From Loripinus fragilis (lineage: Eukaryota > Mollusca > Bivalvia > Lucinida > Lucinidae), in assembly GCA_964019695.1 (NCBI GenBank), contig OZ026521.1, positions 38,494,453 through 38,558,452 on the forward strand: a stretch of 64,000 bases of DNA. Reading direction: 5' to 3'. A program made the position numbers and the translations under genes. Positions 48,351-59,944 of this stretch are shown here, piece after piece (positions within the stretch are counted from its first letter, which is position 1; every line of letters begins with the position of its first letter). The notes under the pieces are model-generated. The model had not been told where the DNA came from and did not search any database. It saw nothing but the letters and a program-made list of their open reading frames with translations.

Positions 48351-49289
48351 CTGTAGTTTATGTAGCAATAGAATATGATATTTTGGAAACATACAAACAA
48401 AAGATCATTCACACATCAGCCAAAATTGACATCATCATCTATGGAAGGTAAAAAGCGACATTATTCAATGCATACATCTTTGTTTTTGTATGTTGGCAAT
48501 TTCATTTTATTTTGTAAATTGTGTCATTATATCATGTGAATTGTAGCATGATAACAGCTTCGGATGCACACTGACGAATTACAAATAATACAAAGTAATT
48601 TAGAAATAGAGAATAGCACTAACAGCTTTATAAAATGACACTCCATTCATTCAAAACAGAAAGTTGACGCATTGAATATTGGCGGCAATTCCCCGCTTCT
48701 TTCAATGCTAGATATTTTGACGCCAAAGGGCGCGCTTTCATTTATAATTTACAGAGTATCCCTTATTCGTGAATCGGTGATAAGAGCTATTTTAACTACA
48801 ATGGTTTATCTCTAAGGTGGATAAGAGTAAAAAAACCCCAAAAAAAAACAAAAAAAAAATCATTTTTTTCGTCTTTTTTTGTAAAACACAAAATGCAATC
48901 TCTAATTAAAAAGTCCATGTAGAATCTCATAAATATAAGCGCATTAAAATTTTAACGAAATAAATAGAATGGACATTAAAAATCATTTAAAATGTGCAAA
49001 TGTATGCATGTCTTCCGTTTTAAGGGAAACAATTCAGGAATACATGTACAAGCTTGGCTTTTTTAAAAAAGATTAGAGCATTATAGTTGCTGGACAACAG
49101 TTTTTGCATTATCTAAAGCTGAGATATAAAGCCCATCTTTTTCCATTTTATCATGCATTTCAAGTTAAGTAGTTGTATACTAAGTTCTGAACATGTGATC
49201 CATTGGAAGCAAAAAAGGTGGGGGTAACTTGGAAGTCATATTGGTGCCGATGAGCAGCCCGGAATTTCAAAACTAACCCCATTCATATA

Positions 49290-49528
49290 TGAGCCGGGGC
49301 ATGAGATTTCCAACAATGTGGTATGTGCGACCAACAAAGTCTCAGATCAGCCTGCGCATACGGGCAGTCTGATCAGAGCCTTTGCTAGTCCCTTGAAGAT
49401 TCTATGAGTGTTAAGCTACTGAGTGAACATCATTTGGAGGTTTTTAGCTTAAAAGGAGGCTGCACAGGCACGTCTGAGTCTACACTTGTCAAAATGCCAC
49501 ATTATTGGAAATTACATGTCACGGCTCA
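49290..49528. mobile_element. TGAGCCG MITE, copy 4 (opposite orientation)
   Basis: Full-length copy with ends TGAGCCGGGGCATGAGATTT and the inverse of ACATGTCACGGCTCA, and ATAT on both flanks. It is nested in the 48.4-53.1 kb element. Confidence 0.88.
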
Positions 49529-49834
49529 TATATAGATGTCGAAAAATATTACATGTATGCTACATATAATTTCACTATGTGCGCAAATTTCACAAAATGT
49601 GAAATATTGGTATGAAAAATGTGACGTATTGGTACCAATTTTTCACGAGCTGTAAAGAATTGGTACCAATTTTCACAGTGTGAAATTTGCAAAATGTGAA
49701 ATTTGCGGTTCAACAGGGCTTCAATGCCATTTAAGCCCGCTCAAGGACATCGTCTGCAAGTTAACATATCGTCGCTAATGTTTTATGGAGAAATGACCAA
49801 ACCTTTTCAATTACCATAAAATAGGCTCCTTTAT

Positions 49835-50020
49835 CACACCAGATAGGCGGCAATCGAAGACGCTCTGAGCAAGTGATGAACCCGGATCACAAATCGCTAG
49901 AAACAGTGTTTTTGATTGCCATTTGTCTGTTAAAAATAATTTTGTTTCACACCGGATAGGCGGCAATCGAAAACGCTTTTAACAATCGACGAACGCGGAT
50001 AAAAAATCGCTAGAAACAGT
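49835..50020. repeat. Partial copies of the GGATAGGCGGCAA MITE
   Basis: Two head parts in tandem (CACACCAGATAGGCGGCAAT at 49835 and CACACCGGATAGGCGGCAAT at 49950) with the block ATCGCTAGAAACAGTG. The complete element is at 58472-58641. Confidence 0.75.
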
Positions 50021-51061
50021 GTAATTCAAATTTCGCCAGTAGCAAATTTAGATATGATCAGGGGCGTACCTACGTGTATGCAAATATGCATGTGTGTATA
50101 ACTCGACACAGCCAGTATAGGCTACTCAAAAATGGACAACAACCGGTCTTAATGATGAATGGTAGCTTAATGAAGCTCGAAAGTATTGCAGAATGCTCCT
50201 CTCGGAGCCTTCTGTAATACTTTGACCTGCATTCAAGTGATAATGGGTCTTGAAAACCAAGTTTTGGTCTTTTTGAGTGTTTCTACTGTATTAAATTAGA
50301 TATTTTGGAACAAAAATGCAGCAAATAGTGAGGCCCTAGAAGGGGTTTTAGGGATACAGGGATATGGGCCAAAAGCATAAATGGGTACGGGATATTTTTG
50401 TAAATATTTAAAGGGATACAGGATATTTTGATCAATTCTAGGGATATGGGGATAGAATGCTTTCTGGATTTGGGAATATTTGCCATTTTTCTTTTAGGGA
50501 TGTGGGATATTTTTTCAAAATACTTAAAGGGATATGGGATACTGGGATCCCCCACCCCTTCCAGGGCCTCAATAGTGTTTAGCTGCATGCCTTAGCATGC
50601 TTAAGGGCTTCTTTTAGCCCTTTGAATTGCACAAAAACCATTTTCTGCCACATGGCTTCACCAATGGACCCATATAGGGGAGAGCCCTCCTGACTCCCTC
50701 AAGAGTGCATACTCTATAAAATGTCTCAGGAAAGCGACTGAGGATATAATAACAAAGGCGCTAACCAGTCTGCACGGATACACAGGCTTGTCTGGGCCTT
50801 TGTTGTTTTCAAACTCCGACGACAGAGTTTCTCGAGTCGAGGCCCAAGTGTTTTATTGCTATCCTTAAATATAGTTGACGCGTTATGACAATTGTCGCAG
50901 ACAGGAAGCACTCTTGAGGGGGTCAGGGGGGGGGGGGGGGCTCTCGGGTAAGAATTTGATCGTTTGGTAGAGGGGTCTAGGCTAAGGCCCCCGAAAAAAC
51001 ACTTCTAGCCCCCCGAGATAGCTTTTATACTTGTGCACTATATAATTTGGAATGCGCCCAA

Positions 51062-51745
51062 ACGCCCGGATCTTAAAAGCTGTATTTATCTATCCCGAAT
51101 CCTAAACCGGCAGCGGTTCATCTAAGAAGACAGGACGATGGCTTTAAGGCATGTCAGACAGACTGGAAGAGCTGGGGATGGAACTCAGAAGCCCTGGGTA
51201 CAACGCGCGCGAGTGACTTTTCCACTTTACCACTTTTAGTGACTTTCCCTGGGTAGTAACCAGCATCAGGCTGGAAGGGTTTACGACTTGTGTGTGTATT
51301 TTAGGACGGGGAACCCCAAAGGCTTAACCGAAAGTAGGAATTATTGTTTGTGGCCGTGTTCCTTGGCTGTACCAGTACTGGCCGGGTGGGTTTATGCTTT
51401 TTGTGGTTCTTTGTCCAGTAACTCCTGGAGGCTCAACCGGCAGTGGTTCTGGTTTTAAAGCGTCTAATGGCTTGAAGTCTCATCCGACAGACTGGGAGAA
51501 CTAGGAATTTTTTTGTGGCCGTGTTCCTTGGGTGTACCAGTACTGGCCGGGTGGGTTTATGCTTTTTGTGGTTCTTTGTCCAGGAACTCCCTAAGGCTCA
51601 ACCGGCAGTGGTTCTGGTTTTAAAGCGTCTCAGAAGACGGGGCAACGGCTTAAAGTCTCATCCGACAGACTGGGAGAAGCCGGGAATCGAACCTGCGACC
51701 CCTGGTTTACAAGACATAGGTTTATCCCCTACACCACAACTAGGA
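51062..51745 (-). mobile_element. SINE-like composite with tRNA-like head and duplicated body
   Basis: On the minus strand 51676-51745 has a tRNA-like A-box region (GTGGTGTAGGGGATAAACCT) and a perfect B-box (GGTTCGATTCCCGGCTTCTC). The body is tandemly repeated: 51351-51465 and 51522-51627 share nearly identical sequence (TGTACCAGTACTGGCCGGGT, CAACCGGCAGTGGTTCTGG), with a weaker third unit from 51080. Confidence 0.65.
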
Positions 51746-52073
51746 ATTGACGATACATTTAAAAGATTTCGATTGTCAATGCACTTTTTAACTATTAAAT
51801 ACTTATGAATTTACAAATATTATGATGTGATTCTTTTTTCTGAAAAAGAAGAAAGCACCTCTATTTTACTAAAATTTCTTTTATTTATAATCTGCAATAT
51901 AATCTTATACTTTATAAATACATCAGCTTTCATGACAGCATGAAAAATAAATAAGATGCAGTTGTACTATTAAAGGGAGGCGATTTGAGGAGAAATGGTT
52001 CAAAGTAAGAAACAGGGCAAATACATGACCGTATTTAATGCGGTATTATGTGTCTTCTGCACTTCTGCATCTG

Positions 52074-52410
52074 CATGTGCGGATCCAGGGGGGGGGGGGG
52101 GTAGAGGGTCCAGGCCCACCTGACAGTAAAAAGCTCGGACAGCGTTTTTTTGTTATTTTTGCTGTTTTTAGTCTTCACCCTCAACTTATTTAACAGTTTT
52201 ACAGAGGGGACCGATCCCAGGGTCCAATGGTTTATTTTTTGGAAAACAATAATTTTCCAAGGTTCCAGAGGGCGTCCAACATTTTACGGGGTGGGGGAGG
52301 GGTCCAACTTTTTTCCAGGGTGGGGGGCATCCAAATGCTAATTTCTGTAGAAACCTATCGAAATTGTGATTTTCCCCGGACCCCCTATCCCCTCTCTGTA
52401 TCCGCGCATG
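52074..52410. mobile_element. Short TIR element with GGATCC ends (337 bp)
   Basis: CATGTGCGGATCCAGGGG at the left and CCTCTCTGTATCCGCGCATG at the right are inverted. Same end type at 60939-61612 (CATGCGTGGATCCAGA / CTCTGGATCCGCCCATG), and right ends only near 11255-11278, 31580-31600 and 61740-61760. Confidence 0.7.
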
Positions 52411-52518
52411 TTCTGCCTTCACTTGTAGCTCGGACCCAGTAACAGATCTACATTTGTTAGTTGTGTGCAAGCTTGGCGGGACGGGATGAAGTTTTCTCTT
52501 ATATATACGTGAAAGGGG

Positions 52519-52706
52519 AGGGCAGTGGCTCAGTGGTAGAGTGCTTGACTCGAGACCGAGAGGCCCGGGTTCGAGCCTCACCGGCGTCACTGCGATGTGT
52601 CCTTGAGCAAGACACATTGATCCTAACTTAGTGCTGGTTCAACCCAGGAAGACTTGTCCCTACATAACTGAAAAATTGTTGATGGGACGTAAAGAATCAA
52701 ATCCCA
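52519..52706 (+). mobile_element. tRNA-derived SINE, family 1, copy B
   Basis: This is the same family as 1552-1762, with a better promoter: A-box TGGCTCAGTGGTAGAGTG and a perfect B-box GGTTCGAGCCT. The body and the GGGACGTAAAGAATCAAAT end are conserved. It lies inside the 48.4-53.1 kb TIR element, so it was inserted later than that element or carried with it. Confidence 0.85.
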
Positions 52707-53857
52707 CGTAGGGGGAACTTCTTGGTAAAAAATCATCCTTAACACCGTTTGCAGCGAGTTCTACTTGCATGGGAGAAATTATTTATTCCCAGTAAAATTG
52801 GTGCGCCCTCTGGCGTCAAAATACTAAAGCATATTCACTTTTGTATTATGACAACCCAGTTCTGCCTTTTTACAACATACAAATGTAGTTCTGACATTTT
52901 ACAACCTAGTTCTGCCTTTTTAAAACCGAGAAATGACATGATCGGAATCTGTTTACGAGTGAAACGACTATTAAATGACAATTTGCATGATATAATGACA
53001 CAATTTACAAGATAGAATGAAATTGCCAACATACAAAAACAAAGATGTATGCATTGAATAATGTCGCTTTTTACCTTCCATAATCATCATCTGCTGCAGT
53101 CCTGATTTAGGCTTTACTTTTTCCTTGCTAGTGGCAACTTTTGTTGTCTGCTTATAACATTTGCGAACAGTTTGGGCCAAAATCAGGACCAACAGAACAT
53201 CGGTCTTGATCTGGATCCAAACTGTTTGACACTCCAATACAGTTTCTGAAGGATGTTTTAAAGTTGATTATGAAAAAAAGTCAGCAGGTGAAAAGAAAAG
53301 CATTAACAATTACCAAGCATACAAAGAATTAAAGGGGTGAAATGTTTAATATTACCTTTTTCAGGTTAAAACCGATTTACACATACTTTTATAGTGTGCA
53401 TGCAACTATATTACATTCAGAATCAGGGGTGTTCAAATCATTTTCGCAAAATCAAAAATGTAATAATTAACCAAACAATGTGCCTCAAAAATACCAGCCT
53501 TATGGGAAGTACTGTTATTGTGTATTGTAGTTGGCTCTTCAATTTTCTCTCTCAATCTATTTGTCTTTGACAGTATCTTCGTTTATAAAATATTGGATTG
53601 CCTGACGGCAAAATATTGACAGGAAAATAGGGGTCATCTTTTTAACATCTGCTCTGGTTAACTGTTATTTTGTTTTTAAGCATGCTCCTTTCCAACTGGT
53701 CCTAGAGCAGGATGTGCAATTTGTGTGTTGTTTCCAGATTCGCAACAGTTATTTTGCTAAAGAGATATTTTAAGTTTTGTCAATGTTGCTTATTTTAGGA
53801 TAAACCACATTACACTCAAATACCTTTGTATTTTATGATTTTCTAAAAGTCAGCAGT

Positions 53858-54803
53858 TACGATGGTTAGTCAAAAATAACTGAGCCCTACCTCACCATAT
53901 CTTAGCCTCACATTGTAGACAAGAAATGTGATCATCTTTTATAAGTATAACATGTCATAGACGTTTTGGCCCAAAATATTTACCCTGGTGAAGCTTCTGT
54001 TATGGTTGCTAGGCAACTAAAGATCGTCAGTCAAGAGCGATTCGTTCGTGATCTCCGCCACCAGGAATATACAGTATGTCTTAAAAAGCTTGTGGGCTTG
54101 ATAGTTTTTAAGAAAGACATATTTGTCATTTATTTGAATAACAAATGTCATATTGTCTTTTCATTATACTTGGTTGATAAATGTTTTGGTGAACACTGGT
54201 TGCATGCGTTGCCTAGCAACAAAATAAGTCAAAATTCCACTAATTTTCAAATACATGAGGATTGTGTTGCCATGGAAACAGAATCATTTATTCCAAACAA
54301 GGAATTTAATATTTCTGAGGGTTTGTTTGTGTATGCAGTACTGCAAAAGCATTATTATGCTATTATTTTATGTTTTCTATTAAAATTGTGTTAATATGAA
54401 TGTGGTTGGGGTAAATAATAGGACTTGAGGCACGTAAAAATTTGCTAAATTCTGAAATCAAACTACCACAGCATCTATAATTTGGGGTCAGTTTTTTTTT
54501 ATTTCTGTGGCACTGAGTAGGTACATGTAATAGGTATCGAACGACAGTGAATGCAGCATTACATTGGCATTATCGTTTCCATGGCAACGCTTAGATATTG
54601 ATGTATTACAGCGTGAACGCACCCGTTCGACAGGTCATGTTCGGTTGCCTAGCAACCAGTATATAAAGCCTACCAACAGATATAAATTAGGTTATTGAAT
54701 AGATGACATATAACTGCGATGAAATATCATCTAAATATGTGTCCATTTTACTTGAATTAAATGTTATAAGGTAGGGCTCAGTTATTTTTGACTAACCGTC
54801 GTA
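53858..54803. mobile_element. Mariner-type non-autonomous element (946 bp)
   Basis: Both ends carry a 36-bp inverted repeat starting TACGATGGTTAGTCAAAAAT (right end TACGACGGTTAGTC), with TA at each border. TACGA-GTT-CAAAAA is the usual pattern of mariner ends. The 142-codon open frame at 53966-54394 shows no transposase motif, and its codons run through repeats of GTTGCCTAGCAAC, so I do not call it a gene. Confidence 0.82.
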
Positions 54804-54913
54804 CAATCACGCATTCAATTTTACCATACAATTTACTAATATATCCAGTTTGATAACGTATACATGTGGAAAATCATGATACCTTTGTTGATTTGATGCC
54901 AACATTATTATCC

Positions 54914-55495
54914 CCAGGCTTTTTTTTTTTTTTTAAAAAGCGATGGGGATATTGCAATCGCCTCCGTCCGTCCGTCTGTCACGCTATCTCCTCCTAAACC
55001 ATTGGACGAAATCCAACCAAATTTGGTGTGTGAGTTACTCACATGAATGGGGCGTGCAAGAGCACATTTTCCCCCACCCCCTGGGCTCTTGGGAGGGGCC
55101 AAAAGGTCAAATATCATTAAATCTCAATTACAAAGTCAATTTCAAAGATTTTAAACCAAACTTTGTGTCTTCTTACAAATGAAAGATATAAAACGTATCA
55201 GATGGAATTTTCATTCGGTTGCCTGGGTCATGTCCCAGGGGTGGGACTTGGGGGTACCGCGGGGGTTGGGAGGGGTCAAAATTTTGTTTTCGGAAATTCA
55301 ACCAGATTTGATGTGTGTGAGTGACTTACATAAATGGCACATGTACGGCACAATTATTTGGGTCCCCGCCCCCTGGGGCCTTGGGGAGGGGCCAAAAGGT
55401 AAAATAATCATTAAATCTCAATTACAAAGTCAATTTCAAAGATTTTTTAAACCAAACTGGGTGTATCTTCTCACAAATGAAAGATATAGAGTTTA
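54914..55495. repeat. Tandem-repeat element with CCGTCCGTCC start
   Basis: It opens TTATCCCCAGGC(T)n and ATTGCAATCGCCTCCGTCC. Two units of about 270 bp then repeat ATTAAATCTCAATTACAAAG, TTTCAAAGATTTT and ACAAATGAAAGATATA. The same class as other bivalve elements with GGAC/CCGT tracts. Confidence 0.7.
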
Positions 55496-56170
55496 TTAAT
55501 CGTTCTATTTGAAATATGGGATTTATAAACCGTAGGAGGTGAAAAATCCGATAAAGAAGCGAGTGCGCAAGCACGAGTTTCCTTATATGATTTTTCACCT
55601 CCTGAGGTTTATAAATCCCATATTTTAAATGGAATGATTCAATAAACTGTATATTACATGTATTCTGCTTGAACTGCTTGCTCAAATCAAGAAAATACTA
55701 CGGTATGCGATGTGCCAAAACTAGCGGGATCACAGCATGTCTAATTCTAACACGAGTAGTAATACATCAGCTAACTGTTCCCTGGAAGTCCGCCATTTTG
55801 GAAATCTTCATCATCGAGTCCACCTCAGAATTTCAAACGTCTGTAACTTTTTTTTATTAGTGAACGAAAACATAAAGTGTGGGTAGTCACTTTCGTAGTT
55901 AGATCGTAACGAACATTTTGATACTAAATTTATTGTGATTTTCTAGAATTTTTCGTTTTTGTTCCTCGATCCTCCAGTGTTTCAGTGTTGGAAGACAGAA
56001 ACATTATGCAACGTCATCACATGTGTAAATGACGTCATTTGTTGATGTTTGTGACGTCAAAGGTGCAGAGAAGCGTTAATTTAGACTAATTCTCTCCCTT
56101 TAATAGCTTGTCAGCATATTAAGACAGGTAACTACTAGCCGCCATTGCGCCTACGTATAGCACACACACT
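55496..56170. mobile_element. Diverged relative of the double-hairpin element
   Basis: It opens with an inverted repeat (GGGATTTATAAACCGTAGGA, GGTGAAAAATC and inverse, 55517-55622). The interior then shares words with copies 1 and 2 (AAAGTGTGGGTAGTCAC, TGACGTCA, GTAATGAC-like blocks and a GCCATT word). The second hairpin is not clear. Confidence 0.5.
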
Positions 56171-57059
56171 GACGTCATGAGTGACGTGGTATTGGAAAAT
56201 ACCCTTGACATAAAGTGCATTTTTTTAAAAAAGCCGTTTTATTAAGTCTATTTTGTCCTGGGTGTTTATATATTGTTTTCTTTTACTTGATTATCAAATT
56301 ATAGCAACTGAAAAAAATCTGAAGTTTGTGTTGAAAAATCTTTTCTGGAGCATGCGCAGTCGCATGAGTAGGATTCTCTACTTGTAATTAAATACACGTT
56401 ACCTGACCCTAGATGGGTAGATCTAGGGGAGGGAACCAGACTAGCGTTAATTATGCTTGTTTAAAAATTGTAGATAATAAAACGAAAATGAATATGACAT
56501 GCGCTTCATCTCATCGATGCCTTGGGTCACTTGTGGTCAGGAAAAAGGAGTTCCGATGAAAGGTATTTATTTCTCTAGAGGAAATAAATCTTTCTAGGCA
56601 AAAACAAAATTACCGATTTTAATCATGGTATTTTCCTTCCAAACATGTAATATATAAAACATATTAGACAGGATTTTCACAGGCACAGGCTCCAAGATAG
56701 CATCAGTCGGATGGCCTGTGCATTGGACTTTTCTGTAGACCCGAACTTAATACTCATGAGACTATTTCACTGAAGAGGTGCGTTTTCATGTGATGTGGCT
56801 CTGGATACAACCACTGTTAAACTTAAACGGAAAACTAGACCTGCATCTGAAAACAAGGACCTAACAACAAACAAGTGGGTCATAGTGACCCTGAATCGCT
56901 CACCTGTACTATGTGCACCAGTCTTGTTCAGTGGAAGGTAATGATTTAAACTATTTGGTGGAGGGCAATCAAGCTGGTCTCTTCTGTAGTATAGTCTTAG
57001 ATCGCATAACAAGACCCTTCCCCCTCCCCCATCACACACAAACATTTTCTACATACCAA

Positions 57060-57690
57060 ATATTAAGGCATTAGCCCTTGTGGTTTCAGACAAGAAGGTT
57101 TTTTTCATGTTTTCCCTAGATGGGCCTCTGCTAAACATGTGACCCCCGGGCAGGCCAATTTATGCCCCAGGGTCAAAATTTTGACATACTTGGAAGAGGT
57201 CAAATAGGTGATATTAAATAACAAATATCAAGACTCTAGGCTTTGTGTTTTTTTTCTTCCCTATATAACCCTATTTAAAAACATGTGACCCCAGGCTGGA
57301 CCATTTTTGACCTAAGGGTCATTATTTGAACAAGCTTGGTAGACGTCCACTTGGTGATGCTAAATACCAAATATCAAGGCTCTTGGTCCTGTGGTTTCAG
57401 ACAAGAAGATTTTTTCACATTTTCCCTATATAAGCTTATGTAAAACATGTGCCCCCTGGGCGGGGCCTTTTCTGGCTCCAGGTCTATAATTTGAACAAAC
57501 TTGGCAGAGGTCTACTAGGTGATGCTCAATACCAAATATCAATAGTCTAGGCCTCCTGGGTTTCAGACAAGAAGATTTTTTCTAAGCCTATGTAAAATAT
57601 TTGACCCCCGGGGTGGCGACATTTTTGGCCCAAGGTCTATAATTTGAACAAACTTCTAGAGGTCCACTAGGTGATGCTATATAAAAATGT
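57060..57690. repeat. Tandem-repeat element, GTGACCCCCGGG family (copy 2)
   Basis: About four diverged units with TTTCAGACAAGAAG, ACATGTGACCCCCGGGC, CCAAATATCAAG and GGTCCACTAGGTGATGC. It is preceded by AAGTGGGTCATAGTGACCC and CGCTCACCTGTAC at 56874-56910, the same kind of 5' end as at 41160. Confidence 0.75.
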
Positions 57691-58471
57691 GTTTACAGAT
57701 TAAACACTCTCTGAGACGCATTTCTTGTCCCGTTTTTACGCGTAAACAGGCAAGACATGTATCAAAGCTAAACACATCTGAGAAAGTGTTTAGATATTTC
57801 ACATGATTAGGACAGGTACATGCTGAAAACATAAACATGTATTAGACAAACATGTTACTATTCTAAACACTTCTCTAAACATGTCCTATATCAGTCCCTT
57901 GTTATTGGACCCATATGTAAAACCTGCTTAAGGCCCACGTGAGCCCTTTGTACTTTGCCTGCTGCACTAAAGCTATCATGGTGACCTCTTGACCAGTCCC
58001 ATTCAACAAATTTGCCAGGGATACAGAAAAGGGGCCCACACTAGCAAAATTCAAAAAATAACATGGTAGGGTATTTTCTCCAAAATTTTAGGGGCCCAGC
58101 CCAAAATTTAGAGGCCGTGGGCTACTGGACCCTGTTAGTCTTTATCCCTGTAAACTGCTATAAGACTGTTATGGTTTCTTCTCTAGAGCAGGGTTCATAT
58201 CTTCCGAGGGGGCACAAAACATTGTATCAACGTTCCATCTCAGTACTGAGATGACATTGAATTAAAGTGTATACCACGCCGGGTTTGTCCGCCTGTACGT
58301 AGAGATAATTTACGGGCCAAGGTATAAGCTTCATCCGTGTAGACCTTGCAAATTACGAAATAATTCGTGCTATTTAGTTGGTGAGGGTGGTATTAAGGCA
58401 AACCTTGCGTCATATTTCCTATGCCAAATATATATGCTATCTCAGAGTGTGCCATAGACACCTTTATTTCT
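57691..58471. other. Intergenic stretch, mostly unrecognised
   Basis: Includes a symmetrical AAACACTTTCTC / ACATGTATTAGACAAACATG zone at 57700-57890 that suggests an old foldback sequence. No coding signal. Confidence 0.4.
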
Positions 58472-58641
58472 CACACCGGATAGGCGGCAATCGAAAACGC
58501 TATTAAAAATTGATGAACGCGGATCCAAAATCGCTAGTAACAGTGTTTTCGATTGCATTTGTCGCTACTCTGTTTCAACGATTTTTGATCTACGTTAGTG
58601 GATAGCATTAACGTTTTGGGTTGCCGCCTATCCGGCGTGTC
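58472..58641. mobile_element. GGATAGGCGGCAA MITE (170 bp, complete)
   Basis: Ends CACACCGGATAGGCGGCAA and TTGCCGCCTATCCGGCGTGT are inverted. The interior holds ATCGCTAGTAACAGTGTTTT and its partial complement. Confidence 0.85.
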
Positions 58642-58699
58642 TCTTACCATTTGGTCTTTGGTGCGAAAAAAACTGTCTTAGGGGTTTGCGACAGGTAAT

Positions 58700-59115
58700 A
58701 CACAAAACAACCTATATATGGGCCTCGTCGCGAGAAAACCTGTCTTCGGGGTGTCCGACAAAGCGTGTTTCAAACTAGTCTCCTCAGCTACAGAGACCAG
58801 CTAGAAAATTAAAATTCCGTCTGTAGCAAGTATTCCTATGGTACTTTCCAAAAAGCGAATAACGAAGGCGCTGATCACACCGCGCGGATGCGCAGGCTGA
58901 TCTGCGCCTGTGTTGTTCGCAAATCCCCGAGACAGGTTTTCTCGCGTTACCGCCCAATAATGCAGTTAGCTACAGAGACTAGCCAGAGAATCGATGTTTT
59001 TTGCATGTAGAAAATTAAGCTATGGTATACTTATAACAAAGGCGCTAATGAGCTTTCGCATCCGTCCAGGCTAGCATGCACCTTTGTTGATCGCACATAA
59101 GAAAATCCGATACAT
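58700..59115. repeat. Dispersed AACAAAGGCGCTGATC repeats
   Basis: Two partial units (58740-58965 and 59035-59115) with GGCGCTGATC/AATGAG, GGATGCGCAGGCTGATCTGC, CTTTGTTG(A/T)TCGCA and CGAGACAGGTTTTCTCG. Relatives are at 27780-27990 and 50745-50850. They share GCGCAGGCTGATCTG with the TGAGCCG MITE. Confidence 0.6.
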
Positions 59116-59278
59116 TTTTTCTCCAAAATTTCGAGGATAATGTTTGTATAATGTAGAGAAAGACGACATGGTAGACATTGCGAGCCTAATCAGCCTGCTC
59201 CTGAAGGGGCTGTCTGATATAAGTTTACGCTGTTTGATCAAGCCTAACTTTTCGAATATTTAGGGTGATTAAGACAAT

Positions 59279-59473
59279 ACAGTAAAACCTGTCTTAAGCG
59301 ACCACAAAAAAAAGAAGACCCAACCGATTATCGCTCAATGCAGGTCAAAAGTATTGCAGAATGCTCTCTTGGAGCATTCTGCAATACTTTCGACCTTCAT
59401 TAACTTCTACCATTTGTCCGAGACCTTTGTTTTGTCTGTTTTCGAGTGGCCCTTAAGACAGGTTTTACTGTAC
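59279..59473. mobile_element. Tc1/pogo-type MITE (195 bp)
   Basis: TIRs of about 28 bp, TACAGTAAAACCTGTCTTAA and inverse, next to TA. A hairpin (AAAGTATTGCAGAATGCTC and inverse, 59347-59392) is nested inside; the same hairpin occurs alone at 50178-50222. Confidence 0.85.
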
Positions 59474-59861
59474 AATCTTGTTCTTTAACCAAAGCAACAT
59501 TATATTGCAGTATAACGGTTACGTTATCTTGTTCTTTAACCAGCATTATATTGCGGTTTTACGTCGTTAAGCGAAATAACGTAATGATCACATTCTCGCG
59601 AGGTAACGTTAACTACCCGACGTTAATTGACGTTATGTTATGCAATTACCATTGGTTACGCATCAACAGATCAGCAAGCAACGATCATGATGTTCGACTG
59701 CTTTAAATCGAAGAAAAAATCGAATAAAAGGAGGGTAAGTTATTTTGGATTTTATCAAGATAGTAATTTTCCGTTGTGACATTAGAAAATGCTTTTTCCC
59801 ACCAAGGAAGCAATTTTTATGGTGATCCGAAGTGGAATTTTTCTATTCGACGCAACGGTTT

Positions 59862-59873
<12 letters not shown>

Positions 59874-59917
<44 letters not shown>

Positions 59918-59921
59918 TTTG
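59874..59921. repeat. (ATTT)n microsatellite
   Basis: About 12 units of TTTA, sited just before the dispersed repeat at 59945. Confidence 0.95.
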
Positions 59922-59944
59922 TTCGTTTGTTTATATATATAATA

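Larger units (their letters stand above)
48440..53082. mobile_element. Candidate 4.6-kb Mutator-like (long-TIR) element, no transposase seen
   Basis: Bases 48440-48543 and the complement of 52980-53082 match over about 104 bp with only a few differences, starting TATGGAAGGTAAAAAGCGAC. Both outer borders carry ATCATCATC (48431-48439 and 53083-53091), a 9-bp direct repeat. Weaker inverted similarity continues inwards (TTTTGACGCCAAAGGGCGCG at 48716 against the complement of 52800-52826). Long TIRs and 9-bp duplications are typical of Mutator-like elements. The interior is filled with a TGAGCCG MITE, SINEs, hairpins and a smaller TIR element. Confidence 0.7.

Noticed and set aside
53966..54394. 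142-codon open frame inside the mariner-type element
   Set aside because: No transposase motif or known domain, and it lies wholly within a short TIR element with palindromic GTTGCCTAGCAAC words. Chance open frame is the simpler reading.
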